Below are positions 40,696-53,923 of a stretch of DNA of 64,000 bases, in pieces (positions within the stretch are counted from its first letter, which is position 1; each line of letters starts with the position of its first letter). The position numbers and the translations under genes were made by a program. Below the pieces are notes generated by a model. That model saw only the letters and a program-made list of their open reading frames with translations, did not search any database and was not told the origin of the DNA. Source of the stretch: Balanoglossus misakiensis. Its lineage: Eukaryota; Hemichordata. The stretch is taken from positions 2,542,001 to 2,606,000 of the forward strand of contig CM082583.2 in assembly GCA_040954595.2 (NCBI GenBank). Direction: 5' to 3'.

Positions 40696-42330
40696 TCCTT
40701 TTACTTAAACTTGTTTTAAAGAATCATTTCAGGATTAAATGGATTGGCACTGAAAGATTATAAATCTAGCATCCTTGTGGTATTCCTGATCATATATTTG
40801 ATTTAATATTTTAAAACTAACTTTTAAGTCATTGTAACCATGGCAGATTTTACTTGCTTGATCTGCCGATTTACCAGAATCAATTTCACTCTCCTGCTAA
40901 TACATGAAGTGTTTCAAACTGGATTTAATTTTTTAAACTAATAACATTGGATAATTCTCCTTGCCCACATGCCTACATATACAATGAAATTTTAAATGAA
41001 TTGGGCAACACAGACACGGGAATTATTGTTCAAGTATGGATTTGCAATTGTTTGTGGTGGGGGAGCCAAGTGTGTTTCTGCAAAATGTTCCATGGAAGAT
41101 TTACATAAGATTGTTTCAAGCAAGAATGGACAGCTTCCCAATGAACGAATCCCACAAGTTGCGTCAGTATAAATCCATGATTGAACCTGAATTATATATG
41201 TATTGTATACAAATTAAATTACAGACTGTTAAGGTATAAGTTTGCTGTTGAAAAGGGGCGACATTGTATACCCCCGACTCCTTTTAAATCAGACAATTTT
41301 GTCTTCAATGTGAAAAACATATCAATTGCAGACGATGAATGTCATTTTATACTCTTTTGTTTGCTGTCAAAGCTTATTCCTGACTTTGCATGTATCATTT
41401 CTCTTTGTAACATATTTTTGAACAGATTATGATATTAGAGGATGTTACAATTTTGCTAAATTCCGTCCGCTTTTCCGCTGTTTCAATTTTTAGCCGTCCA
41501 TACTAAGGTTTTATGTCTTATTATCTTCAGACATTATTCGCGTTTGTATGAATCAACCTCATGTGATTTTTAAATATTCTAAGGCGCCATAACTGTACAA
41601 ACTGTTTAAGGCTGCCAATCTCTGCGTTTTTTCGGCTGTTTTCACGCAGCTTCCTGAAATACGTGTTTCTTCGAGAGACTTTGGTTTGACCAATAAACTG
41701 TGTCACTAACTGTAAATGGAATGTTTGTCTCATCATTGACGTTTTCTGTAAGTGACCTCTTCATATGTAAACTTAATATGCTCCGTTGTTTAAGGAATAT
41801 TCAAAAATATGCAAAATAGCAATTAATGTTCACAATATCCCAAAATCAAAATCCTAAAGTTACAGTGTTTTTCTTTGTATAGCGTTTTACTCGCCAAATC
41901 ATGGTTTGTCATCGGTGATTTTGACTGTCACACAAAGTGAAAATTAATTGTTGTGTGTACGTACACAAAATGTTTTTGTTTAAAACGATAAAACTGCGTA
42001 CAATCATTTTACGTATTTTTGCACAATATTATAATTATATATGTTGTGGTGTGGCGTCGCCTATGCATGGTCATTACGTGTGCATGTAAGGATTCTGCTC
42101 AACAGAAAACGCGGAATAAAAGAAACGAGGGTAAAATTAGCATTTTTGGCCACTTCATCGATGGAATGCAGTCATAGAAGAAACTGGCTTAACCAACGTG
42201 TGGGTGTTGCAAACTGAAAACTGTTGTGTACATTGTACCTGTCTCATCATTGCTTGGACCACGACTCCTTAATTCATCTCGATATGACTCGTGTGGAGAA
42301 CACAATAAATCAATATAAATATTACTTCTG
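40696..42330 (+). promoter_or_regulatory. Probable 3' untranslated region, end not certain
   Basis: After the stop there is AT-rich DNA without a convincing frame. A variant polyadenylation signal ATTAAA sits at 40734-40739; canonical AATAAA occurs at 42115-42120 and 42304-42309. Which one is used cannot be told from sequence. Confidence 0.35.
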
Positions 42331-45319
42331 GTCGATGCACCGACACCCGAGTCTCATCATCACGACCTCAATTATGCCTGCGGGATGCGCTCGAGGAGAG
42401 TGCTTTTTTGAAAGGCCAAAGGTCAACCCCGTTAAGGGCGTGCCCCGGATGTAATAAAATACTGTACTATAAAAAATAATCTTGAAAATGAACTGCGGAC
42501 GGGAACGTGAGCCTTAACTGGTCGATGCCATATTATTTATGGGATTGTCAATGCTGACAACCGAGTTTAACATGTTTGTCTTGCAAAATACAGTCCGAGA
42601 AAGGCTATGTACAAGTCAAACGAACTGCAACACACAGTCATTGCAGCTATAGTATAGGCCTATGTTGCACGACCGGTGTTCAACCCCAGAAAATTAAAAT
42701 ACAAACACCTGGTAGGAAACTTGGTGTGTTTACGTTTGGATATTCTAAGACTGGAAAACCCATCGCTCGAGGGCACTCGCTGAGCTCCAACATTATTCAG
42801 CGTACTGAAAAACAGCCCTAAAGTATAGACAGTGACACTATAAAAATAATGGCTTCATGGAAACTGTGACAATTTATTATTTCAGTTTTTACATACTGAA
42901 CCATGACAACTGACCAAGTCACTCATGAGTTATTTTATTTTAGCAAGTAAAGTATTATACAAACAAAAGTTAAGAGTTATGCTACAAAGTAAACTGCCAT
43001 CATCAACTGGGATGCTTTGAAAAGTAACCTTCCTAATTTCAACATGCTGTATACTAGTATTTTATAGACGTAACTCGTTTTCATTTTCTTTTTTGCAAAA
43101 TTCTTTGCTGATGACAGCCATTGTTGTGTCAATTATTTAAAACAATTCTGTTGTTCGTGATATTCAAGTTGCAATACTGTGATTCAAAATGTTCCACGCT
43201 TTCCTGTAACCGAAAACGCAGTCTTATTTTGACTATGACTCCTTGATTCACAAAAATATTCTTCAACATAGGTCACCTTATAGTTGTCACGTGCTGCAAT
43301 GCTTCAATTATTTCGCACGCATTTTAAATTTAATATTTATCGTTACAAAGGACGTCATCTTAATAGGGGTTATCCCAACCCAGCATTTTCGTACAGACGA
43401 ACAATGCACAAAACATAGCTTGGTATCACACTGTAAGCGAAGCTGTATGGGCACAGAATACTTGTACTCAAATGATCCCATTGACCCGATTCAGGTCTTT
43501 TGTTTTCGCTGCGTCTGACGATACAAAATACACGTGTAAACGGGGTAGACACTTTTTTCTATGAATATGCTTTATGATGTTCCCGTTACTGATATAGAGT
43601 CTACATCAAATGATGTCTGCCATTAGGGCCTACAGACACAGGTCATATTTAGCTAAAAAAATCTCAAAATCTTGACCTAAGATCGGAAACGCAATGTAGT
43701 TGAATGCAGATATTTTCTACAGATTTCTTTAACATTATGTAAACGAATTCGTTACCTGTCGGGAAACTGTAAGATTGTGCAAAAATTTCGAAGTAGAAGT
43801 TTTGCAATATTGAAAAGTGTCAATGTCAGGTCGACAAACCTCGATAGCCATGTCCAACACACGCTTCATACATCACGCGTAGTCTATACACTATATGTCG
43901 ATATATTACATGGCCTTTTTACTGTCAACATTTACCTTTGTAACCATAACAATTAGGCTTACAGTTTCCAGTTCAATTTCCGTATGCAGCACAGCGACAA
44001 GGTGATGCCATCTAAGCGAATACTGGAGAGAATCACATATATAAGATCTGACAGATACCAACGACGTATTTCTCATAATAACTACGTCATTATCGCCGTA
44101 TCCTTGTCTAATGATTTGGATATAGATGACAGACGAAGAGGTGAGATGCATCGCTTGAGTATAAAGACTGTCATTAAAACGCTTCAATGTCTCTGCTTAT
44201 GTCGCATTTTCGCTGACCTTCGAAAAACGTTCTTTATTCCATATTGCAAAAATTGTTTCTCCGAGTTCTACTCGTGATTTTATTTTTCTATTATACACTG
44301 TTTAATGCGTTAGGCTAGGACGCCAATTTCAGCAAATTACGGGAATGAACTTATACCATCATAAAAGTTAATAAATATGAATAATATTAATAATATTTAT
44401 GGATGCGACAATGTATCGGGGTATATAATGTCTTTCAGCCAACATATTGGGGAACTTTATCGTGCAAAGTATTTTCTTCAAATCAATCCACAGATTACGA
44501 AACATCACTTTTAGCGGAGGTTGATACATAAATAAATACACAATACAAACTCTTTCCTGTTTGATCACGTACTAAAGATTATTTTAGTAACGCATATGAG
44601 CATATTTGTATATGTCTCGGCTGTCAGTGTATTATTTTCACATACACAAGTCATGGCAGACGGTCATGGAACAGTCCATCAAAATTAAGTATAAAGAAAA
44701 TAGAATTCAGATTTGTTCATAAACACCAAAACAGTTTTCCCACGTGTTCGTGTTAGGGAATTACAAGTTGCCATGACAACTGAGTGTTGACCCTTTAAAC
44801 GCGAAGTGATAGTCCTTTGTTGGATGTGAAACATCTGTGTAATTCAGCATGTAGAGTAAATGCATTATTGATGAGAAACATTTTACGGCGTTAACCATTA
44901 ATATGCTGATGCTTTAACATTTGATAAAGAAACACACTAATAATACCATGAATGATGAGGCAAACTAGACGACATAGATATCGTATATCACCTTGGTTAA
45001 GAAAATAATTTCATCATGTCATTCTGGTGTGATGTATCTATTGAACAAATATGTGGAATTTCATAATAATTTAAACCACATTTTAATGTCACGTCATTTT
45101 AACTATTGTGCCTTTTCTGTAGTGGGAGTGTTTTAACACAAAGCAATATTTCGATGTTTGTTCTATATACAACATCGATACTTGAATGTTTAGCCCATGT
45201 CGTACCGATGTCTGTCTCTGTGTGTACGTGTTTGTTTATGTCTGTGTGTGATTTTGTGTATGTCTCGAACTGAAAATCAAACGAACCATACTTGGTGGAC
45301 AGGTACTGGTTTGAAGTAG
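42331..45319. other. Intergenic AT-rich DNA, nothing supported
   Basis: Only scattered open frames under 100 codons on both strands, without splice-site support or recognisable domains. No hairpin elements as clear as those in the gene were seen. Confidence 0.5.
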
Positions 45320-45398
45320 AAAGAGCTGCAACGATTGTAATAAATTTATCAAAGACTGCTTCTTTCGGATAATAATTGCCTATTGGTAGCACAAAGGT
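45320..45398 (+). repeat. Direct repeat L, copy 1
   Basis: About 75 bp (AAAGACTGCTTCTTTCGGAT and neighbouring blocks) repeated at 46327-46410. Confidence 0.75.
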
Positions 45399-46326
45399 AG
45401 CAGTGACATATGCAAAGAATCACTGCATCAAAATTGATCACTCATTCTACATACTCAAACACAGCAATGTTTTGTTGCTAATCGTAATATGTATATTATC
45501 TGGTTATATTGCATCTGCCTGGTTTTCATGGGGTATACATTAACACATTAGGAAAAACAACATGTCACAGACTACATTTTTAAATCTCTGCATCTATTCT
45601 AGTTTAATACATAGCGACTTGTATTACTTGGAAAGCAACCCGTTGCTAAGGTAAGTAACCAAGTCTCGCGAGATCTCGCAATGAGCGGAACATCATCTAT
45701 TATAGGTACTTAACCCTCACATTAATAAAGAATTGATACTGGAGTCACCTTTGCACCAAAATAAGTAGAAGCACAGAGTAAATTTCCAATCTGTCAATAA
45801 TAACTTGATGAACATCAACCACCCAACAAAACCTGGGATCTATTGTTTAACGAACAAAATCTAACTGACGAAACAAGCTGCTGCTACTGAATCGATGGCA
45901 TTCATGTTCACAATCAAAACAGCACGTGCATGTTATGTTCCCATAATTTGACAGTAACAGCTGGTCATGCATTAGACACAAAAGGTTATTACCATCGTAT
46001 CAGAAATTAAAAGAGGTTTAAGTATGATAACAAAACCAGTTAAACATCGTATTCCAACACGCAAACATTCAGTCTATCAACTTATGTCGAAAACTCTTGC
46101 CACATTAAGGTTGATATCCAAAATGTCTATTTCGTAAATATGGACGGCGCCAAACATATATATCGTAATCTGGTGATGCCAAATGTAGACGTGACCCATA
46201 TATATTTTCTGAATTTGCGGCATCAGGATTTGGCGTCTTGACGCTCTTGTGTACAATATTATATATGTTATGGTAATACAAATATGATGTATTTTGATGA
46301 AGTCAGCTCTTATATTGTCACAAAAA

Positions 46327-46410
46327 GTAGAAAGAACGGCTACGATTGTAATATATTTATCAAAGTCTGCTTCTTTCGAATAATAATTGCCCATTGGCAT
46401 TGTCACAAAA
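46327..46410 (+). repeat. Direct repeat L, copy 2
   Basis: Matches 45320-45398 (AAAGTCTGCTTCTTTCGAAT, TAATAATTGCCCATTGGCA) with about 10% differences, 1 kb apart. Confidence 0.75.
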
Positions 46411-46514
46411 TGCTTAGTGTGCGTTTAACACCAATAATCAGTACAAACACCACAAACAAGAGACACGTGCTGTGTAAAATTTCATTTATGAAGACAATTT
46501 TTCATGATGACAGA

Positions 46515-46706
46515 CTAGACAATCCAGTACACAGTGATTGTAAACCGCGTGTCAAGAAGGTGCGTGCGGGAACATGTACAATAGTCACCCCACTACCTCT
46601 AACGCTACCCGCTGACATTGCTTCGATAGAGTCTCTGAGAGCATTGCATTTTTCTGACCCTTTGAAAACGTCATCAGGCTTTGTTCCAAAACCAGCGAAG
46701 CAGTGA
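46515..46706 (+). other. Coding-like patch of unknown origin
   Basis: Richer in GC than its surroundings and open on both strands. The + frame reads VRAGTCTIVTPLPLTLPADI, then RALHFSDPLKTSSGFVP and a stop; the - frame is also open for 75 codons. It could be an old exon, a processed gene fragment or a transposon piece. No acceptor or domain supports a gene call. Confidence 0.25.
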
Positions 46707-46710
46707 AAAT

Positions 46711-49700
46711 ACCCATATGACAGTGCCAATGAACATTTTATTAATGTATAATTACTCTCATGACAACAACTTGTAACCAGGACGTAATGTAGAGCATATT
46801 AGACATAATATAATATCTTGTACACATATGTGTTAACCAACTGCAGTTATTCGCCTTGTAAACTGCCCCTTTTTAGTCATCACCTTGGCAACAGGGTAAT
46901 AAATGTTCCATCGTGGATGCAAAATTTAGGGAGGTGTGGCAGTATTCAGGTCGATTGCAGAAACTACTTTAGGTAACTAAACTAGCACGATGTGGTTATT
47001 CAGAAATGTCTCGCAATTTCAATCGATTTTACAGTACATTCAAGGTATTCAGTGAGAGTATACATTAATGTTATAAATGTTTTTAATTGAATCGAGCACA
47101 ATAATTTGCTTGCTGTTTGCGATCTTCTCCTCGGTACAGACAGCCTGTTCGGCAAACTGCCATAGAACCGTGCTGATGGCTATCGCTCAGACCTTTTCCA
47201 TCATTGCCGAAGTAATCGTAAACGATGTCAATACAAATTGCACAATTTCGATTGAACACGGCCTTCCACTTTACAACACACATTACTTCAGGCGATAAAA
47301 CAGCAGAGCACATTTCGTAGCTCGTACCCGCAGATAGATTTATGACAAACAGATTGAAAACGGGTTTTATGTACTACACAAAATGTTTGAGAAATGACAT
47401 CTCGCACGACTGAATTGGACAGTTAATAGTGACAAAAAGTTGCATGTAATTTTATTGAACGAACAAAATTCAAGAACCAAACCAAATTGTATCAAGTTAC
47501 ATTCACATTTTGACTTTAGAGGAGCTAACGTTTGCACTTTTATAGTCTTCAAGATTTACAATTTAGCAATTAAACGTCGAAGGATGCGGGCGTAGACCAA
47601 ATGCAATGACTCTAGGAAATAATTGACCACACAGAGGGGTGAGAACGAATTCCATCGTAACTGTAAACGAACAAGAAAATCTGCTTGGCACGAGCGTTCA
47701 AGTTCAGTTGCGGCCGCTGTGTCCTGTATAAAATGACTCTTACTCCGAAGACGCTGGTCCAATTGCTTTCAAGTTTAATGGCGTTTTTATAGGGATAACC
47801 TTCATCAGATCCTTTCTAACTGAGCTAAAATAAACATATTTTGTATTTCTAATGTTTGCCGTTTTGGAATTAAATGTGGTGCTTTCGATGGTGGCTTTAC
47901 ATGTATATGAACTATAATAAAGTTAATGAATATTGTATTCTTGCTATTTTGGCCCGATTTCTTTATTGTGCATATTTTTTTCAGTGTTAATTATTTAATT
48001 GATTACAGTCTTTTTCTTCGACGTTAAATGAGTGATTCCATAATTGTATATCTTGACAAGTATTTTATCAGATTACATTGTGTACATGCTAGGAAATTGA
48101 AATATTTAAACATCATTGATATTTATTGTACATTCTCAATATATTTGACTACGCAAGTAAGCAAACCGCGACATAAGTCCAATCAAGTTTGACTTCATCT
48201 TTAGAGATGTGGAAATGAGATTGACACTAAGAAAATGTGGTTTATGGCTTATGTGTTTGATAATAATACATGTACACGCTGCCAAATTTGGAATACCGTT
48301 TGCCATTCTGACAGTCACTGCGATTTATACTTTATGCAATTACATTCAAATCTCACCGACGTGTTTTCCACATTTGAAGATAACATCGGCTCTAGTTGCT
48401 AGCCTTTTGAGAACGAAGAACATTTTCAACCAATCTCTACCACGTCGAAGCTGTATGTCAGGGGAGTTAGATCCTAATCCAATTTTATAGAGAAGTTTTA
48501 AAATTTGTCTTGAAGGATCCATTTACATTTTGAATTCGCTTCAAATGTTCTGTTCTAATGTAATATAAACGAGTACATTTGACTGTGTTTCAATGGCAAT
48601 TAAACTAGTCTTAGCACCTAATGGAAGCATCGGTAACTTACCTTTCAAGACCACATGAATGCCGAAGTTGATGTTTACTATTGTTATTATTATTATTCGT
48701 TTTTCAGACATATTAAAAATATGTACATAGGGTTCATTCGAACATTCTGATAAAACTCAACAGCATAAAGTAACACTAATTGAAATTGAATATGGTAATT
48801 TTAACTTTTGAAATATAAAAAAAAATGTATAAATTCTATTCTAAATTATATTTTCTATTCCCTTTCTCTCAAACAAGGTAACTAACGCCTGTATGCATTA
48901 CATACAATCGGTACACGCCAATATAATTATGTATGGTATAGGTATGGTTCACTAAACAATTTTCGTACATGAAAAGGAATCAAACGTTTGCATGCGTGGC
49001 GGTGGTTTTGGTGGTCATGTTGATAAAGTTACATCTGACATCGACCATGCATATCATAACAGTATTAATAGGCCCAAAACCATGGTGACAAAATTGTCTA
49101 CCAGGATAGACAGGAGGTATCGCATCTTCTACTGTAGCAGATTATCCAGTTAAAAGCTTGAAGGATTTGAATGCCTTATCAATGCTATGTTGTGACTCAG
49201 AACAAATGTAAACAGTTGTCCATTGACATCAAGTCACTTTCAGAAATGGGTAGCACATAGATTTTGACAAGGTGAAAGAGGGCTTATTCTTACATATACC
49301 CATGCTTGCCTGAACTTCCTTTGAAGCTTCAAACATATTATGTTGTGTTTTCCAAAGGGTAACCGGCCCTTAATACTGTGTCCTCTAGATGATAACTGAA
49401 AGTTCATATGGTAATCCTATAACTTATTATTTAAACAATACAATAGTATTGCTAGAGTTACAAGTTTTTCTTTTGACAATCATGGCCAATTTTAAGGGAG
49501 CTTATATGCTACAATCGGCTGCTTTGGCTCGCCTTCTTTACGATTATCTAGAGCGCAGTTTTACAATGAAATGTAAATTGAACTTTCATTGACAGCAAAT
49601 GAGTTCATTTTGTTATAACTCGTGCCTTTAATTACTTAGTCAATCTATCCATCTCAACCATCCATCGTATCAACCAACCAGCAACCAACCAATCAACCTC

Positions 49701-52700
49701 GCAGTCAGTCAGTCAGTCAATCAATCAATCAATCTGCCATCAATCAATTAGTCAATCAGTCAATCAACAAACCAACAAATTAATCAATTTGTAATTGATA
49801 TGCTTCACATAGGCGCCCTCTAAGACTGGTGACGGGTCAACAACCTATTTTTAATGCTAGCTGACTTCCCTATGCTGGTGTCATTTCTCTAATTCCTATC
49901 ATGGGCATCGGATTAGAGGCTTGGAAAGCTTGAATTGGGCGTTTTTCACAGCCAAGAAGTTGGAAAGCAGTATTACTTGACTAGTACACTCCGCATACGA
50001 CATGGTCTTCACTCAACGAATTTGGATACAGGTTGTTTTCCTGCCTATTTGTATCTGGACTAATCGTCATAGTAATACTGTTTGGTATTGATGCATTTTG
50101 GTTTTGGCTGCAGGTGAGGGGAAAGTCTGTCTTTTCAAGAACATTGTGGTTATTTTTTATGCTCCATTTGTGCTCTTCTGCTGTGCCTTACACCCACTAT
50201 ATGTTTGGCGATGGCATTTCAAGAAGAGTAAAGGATATACAGGAAGTTAATAAAGCTGGAAATAAAATTGGTGTGCGACAAATGAGAGGTGGTTATCGTG
50301 CCAGAATGAGAGGTAATCACACTGAACACTTCTTTATAAAAACTACCTGAATTATTTTGTTGGAAACACTATCGAAGCTGAGTTGATCTCATATTAAGCT
50401 TAGTTAATTTATACAAAGACAATTCAAAGTAATTACTGCTCAGGATAATGTACATAACGCTTCTGTTAAAACACACAGATGTTTGGTGAACAGTTATCAG
50501 CATGGATAAATAATAATCAAATTCCCGGGAGATGTTCTATTTCACGAGTAGTTGCTTACTAATTTTAGTAAACTAATTAGCAAATTAGAGCAAAATAATT
50601 CTGACTCTGTAGTGCTGTACTTGCTCACATGCTTCGATCAATATTTCACGAACCTTGTAAATGTACGACTTGCAGCTGTCACTACCCACAATTCCTTTCT
50701 GCATTTTCTCTCCCAGATTCAGTTGCCGTAATTTCCATTCGCGCCATGTCAATTGTAACATCCACTCTAACATCCAAAGGCTGCAAATAAACCTATTCTA
50801 CCTATTCTACCGAATGGTCGTCTTAGGACAACGAGAAAAGGCTAAATGATCGGAGGTAAGCTTATAGTTTTGTTCAATTTTCAAGAAGATAGATTTTATG
50901 TTATTTTTACAACCACCAAGTTTCAGGCCTGTGTCAGTTTGGCCTGAGCTAGTATGACGGGAACTATCACAATGATAAAAAAACGATTAATAATATTACA
51001 AAAGGTAGAAACAGTCTAATATCACGTGCTATGTTACTAGAAGAACAATTCGTCAAATTGTTGAGAAAAATTCATTCACGATATAACCACCCACACTCTT
51101 CCATGAGTGTAACGGTATTCAAATACAGTATGAAGGCTACAGTGCATAATATCAATAGAAACGAACAGTGTGAAATACATTGTTGCATATGTTGTACTGA
51201 TACTTATTCATCATGTGAAATTAAATAGTTTTTTTTCGCTATCTCTATGTCGACAATTCTCTTCTGCTGAATTTTAGTAAACACAAGAGAAAACCACAAT
51301 GCCAAACTTAAGACGAGCATGCACAAATATTAAGAATCCGGAGTTCTATTTTAGTTTGTACGGAATGGTTTCTCTCAGACATTGCGATCAACTCCTTAAT
51401 ATCATGGATGTTAGCCTTCTTACACGAATTTGGGATGCAAAATAATCCACTAGCCAAACTGTCACAGTCACTGTGTTAAAACTTTAATATCCGTCCCTCT
51501 GCATGTAAGCTTAGCTTTACTTATCCGGACTCATAGTGTGATGTGGCTCTGGAATTTAAAATATTACACTAACTGCAAGCAGTAGAATAGATACATCTGG
51601 TTCCTCTGGTTTTCACGCATTCGAAATAATGAGTGTCCATCGAATGCGAAAACCTGTAACTAAACAGTAAACACAAAATTGCCCTTGTCTTTCAACAAAA
51701 TAAAACTGATGAAGCATTTTAATTCCTAATGAATGAGACTACGCTTTCATAAAATAGTTTGGTTAAGGAAAATCGCGCTCCGATCATTTTAGTTGTTTGC
51801 GCAGGGTTCTGTGCAGAGTTTAAAAAGTTAAATTTTATTTCCAGTGTTTTCCTAACAAAGTTGAAGTGTAGTGCTGTGAGTTTATTTTTGTACACACGAT
51901 GTATTTGTTAAATTTGGGACTGAAATTTTCGCGAGTTTGCAATACTTTTGGTTGCTATAGGAGCCTATCCAGGGCTGTTGAAGACGCCCGAAAACCATGT
52001 TCAACATCCTGTGTCTCAACAATTTGTATGGTGACTACCAATTGTCTAGCTTAAATTTATTTGATATATTTCAAACAAGATATCTACGAAGTTTTAAAAA
52101 AGTTTAAGTCTATAAGTGGTAAAAAAAAATTATATAAAATTGGATATTTAGGCAATTCTGTGTATAATTTAACTGTTGTATTGATATGCGATTATCACAT
52201 TGAACAAGTTAAAATCTCAAAACTGCTAAATTTAAAGTAAAATATTCGTAAGTTTAGATTCTATAATAGTGAAAAAATATGACGACTCTCCATTTTTCAA
52301 AGATCTACAAACACTGGCAAAAGCTTGAATAGTGCTAGATAGAGGGCGCTGGTAATTGTCACTTTCTAATTGAGTGAGGACATATTCACTTCCATACAAT
52401 AATGTTGTGACAGTTTTCATGCCAATCTATTCAGTTGCCACAGATGGAAAAGATTCGCGCGCTTAGTCCGTCTTCATCTAGTCAGACAAACATTACATGG
52501 CGGTTTTTTCATCAGCCAACATTGTACAATGCTCATTCGTCAGTCCTAGTAGTTTGTTTATTCTTATAGTGGTTACTTATGTAGTCATTCATTCAATCAT
52601 TGAGTCATTTATTTATTCTTTAATTCTTTCGCTCGTTTATTTACGAATACCTGTGTTTATTTATTTATTTATTTATTTATTTACAAAGGTTCGTTAAAGC

Positions 52701-53923
52701 AAACAAACAATTCAAAGTTTATGGAGATATTAACAATCCAAAGGTTAGAGAAAAATCCAAATTCGAAACAACAAATTTTTACATACTAAATTAATTAATT
52801 AATCAATAAACTATCAAAAACAAACCCATGTTCTCTTTGTTGACATAGTATCGAATGTGAAATTGACCTACCTTCATATCACTGTACGGTTAAGATTAAA
52901 GCACTGGAAGACGGGTAGGGGGTCCTCTCGCTGACATCTTTACGAAGGGAACGTTTGCGCACGTAGCAACGAGGATGAAATTAGTTCGGAATTGCGTGTT
53001 GATGACCTTATTCGGGCAACCGGGCCGGGGTGTGATGCGTAAAATATCTGCCAAGTTTGGAGGATGCTTTTTCCCATACAGGGACGCGAATCTAGGTATA
53101 TGATAAAAGGTGTTTTCACATCAGCTTGTACTCATGAAAATTAAAAACTTCTTTTGACGAGACACTGGATTTAAAACAGTGTCACTGTCCTGTGCTTGAC
53201 ATAATATTCCATTTAGAAAATATGGACGAGAGTATAAGAACATGTAATGATCTCAAACTCAAATTGGACAAGAATACTTCCTTGTGATTTTCACTTTTAT
53301 ATATAAATCTCCCCTTATTACACAACGTAGCTTCACATCATACGGCCATTCCCTGTTCTCCATATTGTGGCAACCTTATCCTATTGTAGTGTCAAATAGC
53401 GTGTTTTGTACTTCCTTAACGGCAAAGTTAGTATTTCTAACTTGCATTGTGAATTTTGAAACGGTTTAAGGCGTTTTCAAGAATTAACTGCACGTTAAAC
53501 ACAACCGGAAATATAAAACAACGCGACAGCTATGTGTTCCTGAACACCACATTAGGAATAAAAGAAAAAATACCTCTGACGAACGCATAACTAACTTTCC
53601 AGTCAATGCCATAAATGTCGACAAACTGTGTTTCATTATGATGTCTGGTCTGCCGATGTGAAATACGTAAATCTAACATCGGAAATTGTTGCTGCTGTCT
53701 TTTAAATAACGTTAATGAAAATGTAATATGTACTCGAATTGGCAATGAGAATGTTTCAAACACACCTGGCAATGTTAGTACACAAACCGAGTGAATAAGA
53801 GTGAATAAGATCTAAGATAGATAATCTTTTCTCATCTTATAACGTCACTTATATACAGACAAAGGACATTTTCCAGATAATTCAATCGCTTGGCAATAAC
53901 TAGTTCTGATTTAGGATTAATGG
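46711..53923. other. Intergenic AT-rich DNA with small tandem repeats
   Basis: Contains a degenerate (CAATC)/(CAGTC) run at about 49640-49790, (TTTA)n at 52652-52682 and short hairpins such as TTTTCACGCATTCGA at 51613. Small frames with hydrophobic starts at 47077, 48209 and 50033 lack support. No gene called. Confidence 0.5.
49640..49790. repeat. Degenerate (CAAC)/(CAATC)/(CAGT) tandem repeat
   Basis: Mixed CAACCAACC, CAGTCAGT and CAATCAAT units over about 150 bp. Confidence 0.85.

Noticed and set aside
43906-44277. Overlapping frames on both strands near 44 kb
   Set aside because: Neither frame shows domain features or splice partners.
47077-47298. 73-codon + frame with a possible signal peptide
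   Set aside because: Too short to separate from chance; hydrophobic starts are frequent in AT-rich DNA; no further support.
48209-48490. 93-codon + frame with hydrophobic segments
   Set aside because: No conserved motif or splice context; likely chance.
49640-49790. CRISPR-like or regulatory tandem array
   Set aside because: Units are short degenerate tetranucleotides without unique spacers; eukaryotic microsatellite.
50033-50350. 105-codon + frame starting with a hydrophobic stretch
   Set aside because: Signal-like start, but no promoter, partner exon or recognised domain; the composition is close to the AT-rich background.
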